A stretch of 64,000 nucleotides of DNA from Oceanobacillus saliphilus. Lineage in GTDB: Bacteria; Bacillota; Bacilli; Bacillales; Amphibacillaceae. A model generated the notes under the pieces. The model saw only the letters and a list, made by a program, of their open reading frames with translations. It was not told the origin of the DNA and did no database searches. Location of the stretch: positions 62,001 to 126,000 of the forward strand of contig NZ_JALCZU010000001.1 of the NCBI RefSeq assembly GCF_023522835.1, in the 5' to 3' direction. The position numbers and the translations under genes were made by a program. Below are positions 57,310 to 64,000 of this stretch, one piece after another (within the stretch, counting starts at the first letter, position 1; each line of letters begins with the position of its first letter).

Positions 57310-57492
57310 TTATTGATTCTGTAAAGCTATGAAAGATGCATCCTTATTAGGTGACTTATCTGTTTTAGGTGACTCTTGTTCTTCATCATCAACTGGAACT
57401 TCATTCTCATTAGTACCTTCATCACCCGACTCATCTGGAGCAGTTACCTGTTCTTCTTCTTTATCAACAGCAGGTAAGTCATCATTATCTTC
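57310..57492 (-). pseudogene. Acidic C-terminal tail of a lost gene, truncated at an IS3 relic
   Basis: The minus strand reads EDNDDLPAVDKEEEQVTAPD, then ESGDEGTNENEVPVDDEEQE and SPNKDASFIALQNQ to TAA at 57312-57310. It has no start: its upstream side joins the IS3-type transposase remnant near 57490. The acid-rich, Pro/Ser/Thr-containing stretch looks like a surface or secreted protein's tail. The rest of the gene is missing. Confidence 0.45.
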
Positions 57493-57881
57493 TGTTATTA
57501 TAGTAAGTCATGTAACTCTTAATTTCTCGTTTTAGCTCATTCAAGGTTTGACACTGCTTAATATATGCCTCATCTTTGAAATGCCCAAAAAACGACTCCT
57601 GTGGTGCATTATCCCAACAATTTCCTCTTTTGGACATGGATTGACCTAGATTCATATTTCTTAACCAACTTTTGAAACATCTCATTTGTATAATGGAATC
57701 CTTGATCCGAATGAATAAAGGCTCCATTTGCTAGTTTTATCTTTCTATTATTTTTTAATTTCATCACTGTATCTGTTGCGATATCTATTGTGATACTATC
57801 AGAGACGTTATATGCTAATATTTCATTGACTTGAATGGTGATTGGATTCTTCGGTTTCCATATAAATAAATGCGTCATCAT
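57487..57881 (-). pseudogene. IS3 family (IS150-type) transposase OrfB fragment
   Basis: Relic of the DDE integrase part of an IS3-family transposase. ILAYNVSDSITIDIATDTVM and KLANGAFIHSDQGFHYTN (the middle Asp) are in one frame. The frame shifts near 57650, and LGQSMSKRGNCWDNAPQESF with FGHFKDEAYIKQCQ (the Glu) continues in another. The fragment ends at MTYYNNRR near 57490, where the normal family goes on with the C-terminal helix. Front and back ends are both lost, so it is dead. Confidence 0.85.
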
Positions 57882-57986
57882 TTACTCCTTTCAACTAATA
57901 TCTTTGAATGGGACATTTGAATGAATTTTCGCTAAACAAGATAGTAAGAAGTCGCAAACACGTTAACTAAGGAAGCATAACATCTA

Positions 57987-59405
57987 TCATTCAATCCAAT
58001 CTGATGTCAGCACAAATTCATACCCTTCCGCTTGCAAAGACAGAATGACATCTTCAAGTACACCTGGTGTATGAATATCATTCAAAATGTGCATCACAAT
58101 TACACTTCCCGGTTGTACATTCGTCATCACTCGATTAATGACATCTTCTTTAGAATATTCACTGTTCCAATCATAAGAAGAGATATCATACATGCCAAGT
58201 GCCTGAAAACCCATGGCGGCTATAGCTTGTGCCGATTGATCATCTATTCTCCCAAACGGAGGACGGAAATATAAGGTTGGTTGCTCCTGAATCGCTTCGG
58301 TAATAATTTTATGTGCTTTATACACGTCATTTTGCAATTCTTCAGGTGATATTGTTGTTGAATCTAAATGAGAATATGTATGATTTGCCACTTCATGTCC
58401 GCGCTCAATTAACAGACGAGCCAGATTAGGATTTTTATGGATCGTTTTTGCCTTTAAATAAAATGTAGATTGAATATTATATTTGTCCAGTATATCGAGA
58501 ACTTCGAGTACGACGGCTTCACTTGCCCAGTCATCAAATGTTAATGCAACTTCCCTTCGATCTGTCTTCTCCTGATAATGCAAGAAAGGTTCTATACCTT
58601 CCATATTTGGATTTACTTGAATAGCATCCGCACCAGGGATTTCTGCAAAAGGTTTTCTCCCTTGGTCAAGATCGATGAGATCATCTAACAAAACAAAATT
58701 ATAATCCACTTCATCTACGGCTTCCATCAAATACGGGATTGCATTCATATGATCAGGGTTCATAGCCAATATTCCACCACGAGCAATGGCATTCCTCATC
58801 TCTTCCCTTATTTTCCTTTCATCTTCCGGGTCTGAAAAATTTATTTTGGAAGAGTAATTGATTACACCTGACATAGCAAACTCATCCGCAACTGCATGAA
58901 TATCGTCATACTCTTTTTTGCTATTCACATAAACATACTTTGCTTGTTGTCCGGTTATTGTTTCGATTATGTCATTCGTTTCCTTGATAAGACGATATAC
59001 ATCATCATAATCTAGTTCCTTCAGATCCATTTCATAAAATGCATGATTTTCAATCTGATATCCTCGTTTGATTATTTCTTCTGCAGCTTCCGGATTCATT
59101 TCCAGTTGCTCACTTGAACCAAAAAATGTCGCTTTAATCTCGTACTTATCCAGCATATCGAGTAGCTGGATTGTTTCATCTACTGGCAGAATCTGTTCAA
59201 ATACCAGTGTCATAACTTCATCCAACGTATATACGACATCATATGTATCGGCAAGCTTACGATTTGGCTTCCCCTCCGCATTTGTTTCTTCGATGAGATT
59301 AGTAGATTTAAGAACATCTTTTTCCGTTTCGGCTATTGTTCTTCCACATCCTGTTAAAATCACTAAAATAAGACCAGTTAATACCAAAAATAAATTTTTT
59401 CTCAT
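57987..59405 (-). CDS. Lipoprotein with two NodB-type polysaccharide deacetylase domains
   Basis: Surface lipoprotein of about 472 residues, start ATG at 59405 (AAGGAA upstream), signal LIVILTGC-like (ILTGCGR). The first NodB-like domain (about 55-260) is degenerate: MTLVFEQILPVDET replaces the usual TFDDGP and no H-x-x-x-H is apparent. The second (about 285-470) is complete: VALTFDDWASEAVV, EVANHTYSHLDS and FRPPFGRIDD, then IVMHILND. It should remove acetyl groups from wall or exopolymer amino-sugars. The first domain may bind substrate. It is monocistronic, next to the IS3 relic. Confidence 0.88.
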   Translation of the reverse strand: MRKNLFLVLTGLILVILTGCGRTIAETEKDVLKSTNLIEETNAEGKPNRKLADTYDVVYTLDEVMTLVFEQILPVDETIQLLDMLDKYEIKATFFGSSEQLEMNPEAAEEIIKRGYQIENHAFYEMDLKELDYDDVYRLIKETNDIIETITGQQAKYVYVNSKKEYDDIHAVADEFAMSGVINYSSKINFSDPEDERKIREEMRNAIARGGILAMNPDHMNAIPYLMEAVDEVDYNFVLLDDLIDLDQGRKPFAEIPGADAIQVNPNMEGIEPFLHYQEKTDRREVALTFDDWASEAVVLEVLDILDKYNIQSTFYLKAKTIHKNPNLARLLIERGHEVANHTYSHLDSTTISPEELQNDVYKAHKIITEAIQEQPTLYFRPPFGRIDDQSAQAIAAMGFQALGMYDISSYDWNSEYSKEDVINRVMTNVQPGSVIVMHILNDIHTPGVLEDVILSLQAEGYEFVLTSDWIE

Positions 59406-59881
59406 ACTTATGTTCCTTATGTAATAGTCAATATTTACTAGTATACACATTTGCATGAGAAATTTCATTACTAGATTAATAGATTAATAGATTTATAATA
59501 GAGCATCGGTGGATTATTATTCATTAAGGTCAGGTTCTATAGACCTTATGATTGCCCCTTTGTTCTATGAATAATTCAGTAGAAACCTAATCAGGCTAAC
59601 AAAGAAAGCCTTAAAGGAATTGGACGAACCATTTGAACAGAAAACCAAAGCATTTATCTTTTCTGAATGTTTTTTACCTTTTTCCAGAATTCCTCCAAAA
59701 TGAATAGTGAAAAATCCGATTTCAGCCTCACTGATTTGCATTATTACCCAAGAGAAAGTTTTTCTTCTTTAAACTTTTTATACATCTTGTTCATCGCATC
59801 ATGCAGCCACCCTTAAATCACTGACTTTCCAAGCGGCTGGGGTCAGGCACCTGGATTCTTTAGCGACATCTCTTAAAAGTC
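59406..59881. other. Gene-free stretch
   Basis: No intact gene. A start-less frame of 40 codons (NLIRLTKKALKELDEPFEQK onward, 59588-59703 plus) and, on the minus strand, MNKMYKKFKEEKLSLG (about 59745-59800) look like protein-coding debris. GGGGTCAGGCACCTGGATTC at 59839 is one of the C/G-rich motif copies that also occur near 27368. Confidence 0.4.
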
Positions 59882-60352
59882 TTACCCCTTACCCAAAACT
59901 ACAATCTTGTTAAATAAATATCTCAGTTCTTTTCTATCGAAATCATATTCTAATAAACGATCTAAATGTAGCACCAAATGAATACTGTTGAAATGTTCAC
60001 CAGTACGATATCGCCACCAGCTCCTTCTGGAACGGACACGTTCTTCTTGAGAAGCGTAATATAATTGATTATTAGAATCAATTATTTGAGAAACCTCTTT
60101 GTAGGTTAATGTATCTACTGGAAAATCTATATACAGGCCTAGGCAGGTTTTCTTGGGCATAATATATCCTATCTTAAATATCGATTCATTGTATTGTGGC
60201 TTTAAACCCTCACTCCATGGTACCGGTGTAGGACTGGCAATTAGTAATTTATCATTTTTCAGTCTTTGAATTGAACAACCTTGAATTTCATCAAATACTG
60301 TTATCACTTGTTCTAGCTTGTTCTGTATTATTTTATCCAAACTGTTCTCCAT
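59882..60352 (-). CDS. Hypothetical protein, 156 residues
   Basis: Soluble protein without a signal peptide. It starts MENSLDKIIQNKLEQVITVF and has a beta-rich middle (PTPVPWSEGLKPQYNESIFK, TCLGLYIDFPVDTLTYKEV) and an Arg-rich RSRRSWWRYRTGEHFNSIHL segment. AAGGGGG precedes the ATG at 60352. No family is recognised. The gene lies between two other short orphans, a typical accessory-gene location. Confidence 0.6.
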   Translation of the reverse strand: MENSLDKIIQNKLEQVITVFDEIQGCSIQRLKNDKLLIASPTPVPWSEGLKPQYNESIFKIGYIMPKKTCLGLYIDFPVDTLTYKEVSQIIDSNNQLYYASQEERVRSRRSWWRYRTGEHFNSIHLVLHLDRLLEYDFDRKELRYLFNKIVVLGKG

Positions 60353-60468
60353 GGCTTCCCCCTTGAATACTTATAGAAAATTTAAGACCCAGCTAAAGTT
60401 CTATAGAATTTAGTTTAAAAGATGTACTTTCTTTTTCGATTCAGTAGATGTGGAAAGTGTTTATAATC

Positions 60469-60726
60469 TCACTCTACAACTTCTAATGATCTATCAAAAA
60501 ATTCTTCCGGGAAAGAATTATGTCTTAATGATTTATCCAATACTTCCAATGTTCCTTTTACATGCATGGATCCTCCAGGTGGAACATCTACAATGATTGA
60601 TTGACTCTCTGTTAGATGTACGTCGATTAAACGGGAAAATTCATCTATGTTTAGCGCGCAAATCGTTTCCTGTCCACAAACTAAACATAAAAACACTTCT
60701 CTTCCACATACCGCTTCGGAACTCAT
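60469..60726 (-). CDS. Hypothetical protein, 85 residues
   Basis: A small protein with three cysteines near the start (AVCGREVFLCLVCGQETICA), which may bind metal, then an acidic, beta-rich rest (IIVDVPPGGSMHVKGTLEVL). The start is the ATG at 60726 with GGGAG six bases upstream. The family is unknown. Confidence 0.55.
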   Translation of the reverse strand: MSSEAVCGREVFLCLVCGQETICALNIDEFSRLIDVHLTESQSIIVDVPPGGSMHVKGTLEVLDKSLRHNSFPEEFFDRSLEVVE

Positions 60727-60828
60727 CTACTCTCCCGCCAAGAAAACCACCCGACCACCGCTCTTCTCTTTTCAATCGCTTTAATTCGAGAAGTGACAGG
60801 GGGGAGCATAATAAATTTAATATTTAAA

Positions 60829-60860
60829 GAAAGGGACAAGCCGCATGACTTGTCCCTTTC
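60829..60860 (-). terminator. Hairpin terminator of the LRR surface-protein gene
   Basis: GAAAGGGACAAG and CTTGTCCCTTTC form a perfect 12-bp stem, followed on the minus strand by UUUAAAUAUU. It lies directly after the stop codon at 60870. Confidence 0.85.
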
Positions 60861-60869
60861 TCACTATCA

Positions 60870-63800
60870 TTATTTAACTGCTTTTGACTTTCGATTTATA
60901 CTAAAAAGTAAAGTCAACGTACCTGCTAGTAGCAGGATTGCCCCGTACAGTAACATCTTGTAAATATTTGTTGCTGTATTTGGCAGTTTACCAGCTTGAA
61001 CTTCTTGTTTTTCTTCAGCTTGAGTAGTTTCATTTACGCTGGCTTCTTTACCATTATCTGTTCCATCATTGCCTGATTCTTCGTTAGCAACAGAATGATC
61101 TACTTCTGATTTTTCGTCATTAGAACTTGTTTCATCAGAACTGCCTTCTCGACCTTCAGTTTCTTCTTTTTCATCTTGCTCTTTTGCGCCTTCAGGATTT
61201 GTTACCTCTGATTCATTTTCATCAGTTGATTGATCACCAGAATCTTCATTGCCTTGTTCTTGCTGTTCATTATTATTTTCGCCATCATTATTTTCTGGCT
61301 CTGTTACCTCAGGTTCGATTTCAACAATTATCTCATTACCTGATTCATCAGGTTCGACTTCAAATACAGTAAAGATACTGAAGTGAGCAACTACTGTAGT
61401 TACAGTTCCGTTATGGTATGCTCCACCAACATTTTCCCATTTTCCTAGATCCTCATTATAATAAAATACTTTTAAGTTGTTTGGGTTCTTCGCACGATCT
61501 GCGTTTACATTAAACGTCAGTGACACACCTTCATCAAAAGTACTGATCGTCCGTGTACCTTGTTTAATTGTAAAGTCATAGGTAGCACTTAGGCTATTTG
61601 GTGTACGTTCTTGTTCCACCATACTGATGGTAACTGGCTCATCGTTCGAATCAAAACTTGAAGCTGGGATGCTTACTTCTACATTATCTTTCTTTAAGGA
61701 TAGTTGCTGATTATTTTCAATTAATAGTTGAGTTTGCCGAGGAGTAAGCTGAATTTGTTCCACATCCTGATTACCACTCACATCAAGTATGATATCTCCT
61801 CTTTCATAATCAATAATGAACCCAGAATCTTCAGGGAAAACTTCCTCTACTATTTCCCAATCAATATATTCAGGATCCCAGTCTTCCCAATCTTCCCAGT
61901 CGTTCCAATCCTTGTAATCATCGTAATAAACGGCCACACCGTCATTTGCAAGATACTTCAAAATTTCTAGATCTTCTTCGGAAAGATCTATGCCGTATAA
62001 ATATACTGTTTGCAAGCTTAATAGTTCTTTTAAGACACTGAAATCGACAATTGGATTATAGCTTAAGTCTAGTGATCTTAAGTTAGTTAAGCCAGCTAAA
62101 GCATCGATATTCGTAATGTTATTGCCGTATAAATACAAATGTTCAAGACTAAATAGGTTCTCTAACTGAGTAATATCTGCAATTTCATTATGCGAAAGGC
62201 TAAGATAGTACAAATCGTACATTCCTGAGATACTATCAATATTCTCAATTTTATTATTACCTAACTCTAAACTAGAAAGATTGGTTAAGTTACTTAACGG
62301 TGTAATATCCGAAATTTCATTATTATACAGTGATAAGTATCTTAGTTCAAATAAATTTTCAAGTGCAATAATATCTGTAATCTCATTAGAATCCAGATAC
62401 AAGTCATAAAGAGAATTCAAATTAGATAAGGCATCGATATTTGAAATGTTATTAGAACTCAAACTCAAAGATCCTAATTTACTTAAGCTAGCCAATGGTG
62501 AAATATCTGAAATCTGATTACTATATAACATCAAATATTCCAACTCAGTTAAACTTGCTAGGGCCTCAAGATTTTCAACTTCATTGTACCCAATGTTTAT
62601 GGAATCGAGCTTAGTAAGTGCTTTCAATACAGCTATGTCTTTAATATTGTTATCGTATAAATCTAAGCTGCGAAGTTCTGTTAAATTCTCTAAAGAAGAT
62701 ATATCACTTATCTCATTATTATATAAATCAAGATATTCTAATTTATTTAACCCTTTTAATGGAGAAAGATCTATAAATTCATTTCCCCAAACTCCTAAGC
62801 TAGTAAGGTTATGTGCGAATTGAAGTCCTTCTAAAGACACTAATTCGTTATCATATAAGTATAAATCGTATAGGTATGCCATATCCGCTTCGGTTACTTC
62901 ACGTGTATGAACACCAACTAGTTCTGCCACTTCTTTCATCAATATCTCATTTTCAAAATTTACAACAGGAGCTTCAGCATCTTCACCTTGTGTTTTAACC
63001 TTAAGGTTTTCATATGATATTAAATCATAATTATATTTTAAACGTAGACCTAAATCATACAGTACATTTGATGTTAACTCTGTAAATGTAAACTCGTTTG
63101 CATCATTTGTAACAAAGTCATAGTCATTATAGAACTCATCAGAATAAACGTAAAAATTAAATCCTAGCAATTTTGAAACATTATTCCATTTCATTGTAAA
63201 AGAAGTCTCGTCAACAGCAGTAATTTCATATTCAAACGGCTCTGCTGCCTCTCGCATTTCTTTCAATCTAAATTGCAATTGGATTGGGTTATTAATATAA
63301 TCAATACCCTCTTTTATCTCGATATTGATTGCCTCTGAAATACTAGGATCGTGTGAATCGTACAGGATTACTTCATAATTTCCCGGAATCATATGTATGT
63401 CGCCTTCATCTGAATCGATCCATTCATCATAAACAAATCCTTTATTCTCTTCATCCAGTCCGCGAATTTTTATTTTATCACTATAATTCAGGTATTCGTT
63501 TACCATGGTGATAATCGAGACCGGGATACGTTCTTGATCTGTCCAGTCGGTTTCTACTTCAATATAATAACCATAATAATTACCATTTTGAAGAACAGCA
63601 AGAAGCTCAATTCCGTATGCACTATTGATATCAAGGTCGGTGAATGTAAAACTTGTAGTATCACTAGATACACTAGTTATTAATTCACCATCCAGATATA
63701 ACTCATATTTTTCTACTCCGATATCCCCTAAAGCTTCCCAATATAGAGTGATAGAATTAAATGTTGCATAGTCATCAATGTCTAAATCGAAATAATGTTC

Positions 63801-64000
63801 CTCAATTTCTTCCCAGTCACTAGAATACGTATCTTCTTCTAGTTCATCTTCATTTTCAGCAATCTCTTCTTCGTAACTTACTAAATCTTCTTGTTCAACA
63901 ATTTCAGTAGTAGACTCGTTTTCATCCGAAACTTCATGTTGAGCAGTCTCTGTCTCTTCTGCTTCCGTGTCTTCAACTACTTCCGTTTCTTCTTGCTCTT
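60870..64000 (-). CDS. Sortase-anchored leucine-rich-repeat surface protein, 5' part cut off
   Basis: The open frame continues through the right edge, so the protein is longer than the 1042 residues seen. In order: an acidic stalk (EETEVVEDTEAEETETA), fibronectin-type-III-like domains (YEITAVDETSFTMKWNNVSK and similar), then about thirteen 22-residue internalin-type repeats (for example LTELRSLDLYDNNIKDIAVL), a Trp/Asp-rich spacer, a beta-rich pre-anchor domain ending KVFYYNEDLGKWENVG and VAHFSIFTVFEVE, a long Asp/Glu/Asn linker, and LPNTATN with a membrane helix and basic NRKSKAVK tail. The sorting signal and pre-anchor domain match those of the transcobalamin-like protein at 8428. The LRRs suggest protein or host/surface binding. 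No ATG near 63506 is needed as start. Confidence 0.88.
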   Translation of the reverse strand, partial: EQEETEVVEDTEAEETETAQHEVSDENESTTEIVEQEDLVSYEEEIAENEDELEEDTYSSDWEEIEEHYFDLDIDDYATFNSITLYWEALGDIGVEKYELYLDGELITSVSSDTTSFTFTDLDINSAYGIELLAVLQNGNYYGYYIEVETDWTDQERIPVSIITMVNEYLNYSDKIKIRGLDEENKGFVYDEWIDSDEGDIHMIPGNYEVILYDSHDPSISEAINIEIKEGIDYINNPIQLQFRLKEMREAAEPFEYEITAVDETSFTMKWNNVSKLLGFNFYVYSDEFYNDYDFVTNDANEFTFTELTSNVLYDLGLRLKYNYDLISYENLKVKTQGEDAEAPVVNFENEILMKEVAELVGVHTREVTEADMAYLYDLYLYDNELVSLEGLQFAHNLTSLGVWGNEFIDLSPLKGLNKLEYLDLYNNEISDISSLENLTELRSLDLYDNNIKDIAVLKALTKLDSINIGYNEVENLEALASLTELEYLMLYSNQISDISPLASLSKLGSLSLSSNNISNIDALSNLNSLYDLYLDSNEITDIIALENLFELRYLSLYNNEISDITPLSNLTNLSSLELGNNKIENIDSISGMYDLYYLSLSHNEIADITQLENLFSLEHLYLYGNNITNIDALAGLTNLRSLDLSYNPIVDFSVLKELLSLQTVYLYGIDLSEEDLEILKYLANDGVAVYYDDYKDWNDWEDWEDWDPEYIDWEIVEEVFPEDSGFIIDYERGDIILDVSGNQDVEQIQLTPRQTQLLIENNQQLSLKKDNVEVSIPASSFDSNDEPVTISMVEQERTPNSLSATYDFTIKQGTRTISTFDEGVSLTFNVNADRAKNPNNLKVFYYNEDLGKWENVGGAYHNGTVTTVVAHFSIFTVFEVEPDESGNEIIVEIEPEVTEPENNDGENNNEQQEQGNEDSGDQSTDENESEVTNPEGAKEQDEKEETEGREGSSDETSSNDEKSEVDHSVANEESGNDGTDNGKEASVNETTQAEEKQEVQAGKLPNTATNIYKMLLYGAILLLAGTLTLLFSINRKSKAVK

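Noticed and set aside
63200-63506. Start of the LRR protein at the Met at 63506
   Set aside because: The same frame is open without a stop to the window edge and encodes an acidic stalk and another FN3-like domain, so the real start lies beyond 64000.

Overview
The window looks like chromosomal DNA of a low-GC, endospore-former-type Gram-positive bacterium, most like the halotolerant Bacillaceae (Oceanobacillus/Virgibacillus/Gracilibacillus group). Reasons: AT-rich sequence with strong AGGAGG ribosome sites and frequent TTG/GTG starts; Bacillus-type regulation (cobalamin and SAM riboswitches, a KdgR-like LacI repressor, a GlpP antiterminator); sortase-anchored proteins ending in LPNTA; and TRAP transporters common in marine bacilli. 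The species assignment is an inference.

Layout. 1-4.3 kb: a TAXI-type TRAP transporter, a decayed tyrosine recombinase, a yjdI/yjdJ-like pair and a fragment of an Rpn-type nuclease. 4.3-11.3 kb: a cobalamin-riboswitch operon with a large sortase-anchored transcobalamin-like protein, a transcobalamin-like lipoprotein and a complete ECF transporter (T, fused A1A2, S). 11.4-11.75 kb: a probable type I toxin-antitoxin locus. 11.8-17.3 kb: a SAM-riboswitch operon joining a MetNIQ-type importer to two flavin-dependent enzymes of the organosulfur-scavenging type. 17.5-27.3 kb: CapA-like protein, universal stress protein, TetR plus DUF2798 protein, LCP cell-wall ligase, a chitinase-like/deacetylase/glycosyltransferase fusion and a cold-shock protein, with two long arrays of a 52-bp palindromic repeat in the gaps. 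27.4-30 kb: a secreted 5'-nucleotidase and an unknown protein. 30.5-36 kb: a sucrose PTS operon (scrK, IIA, scrB, scrA, scrR) with two perfect operators. 37.9-45.6 kb: a KdgR-type operon combining a TRAP transporter, KDG kinase and KDPG aldolase with hexulose-phosphate synthase, hexuloisomerase and ribose-5-phosphate isomerase. 46.1-49.4 kb: a decaying second copy of the toxin-antitoxin locus, a CstA-family transporter and repeat debris. 49.4-56.4 kb: a Ugp-like ABC importer with HAD phosphatase and TIM-barrel enzyme downstream and the G3P-responsive antiterminator GlpP upstream. 56.7-64 kb: a GlcG/HbpS-like protein, IS3 debris, a two-domain polysaccharide deacetylase, two small unknowns and a large LRR surface protein that runs off the right edge.

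How it works together. Most of the window is nutrient capture: B12, methionine or organosulfur compounds, sucrose, 2-keto-3-deoxygluconate or a related acid, and glycerol-phosphate compounds, each with its own sensor. The second theme is the cell surface (LPNTA proteins, LCP ligase, EPS enzyme, deacetylases). The most unusual non-coding signals are the 52-bp palindromic repeat arrays, kept in exact register at two loci with degenerate single copies at three more, always in the same orientation, and the toxin-antitoxin locus whose decayed paralogue appears to keep its antisense RNA while its toxin frame has lost its start.
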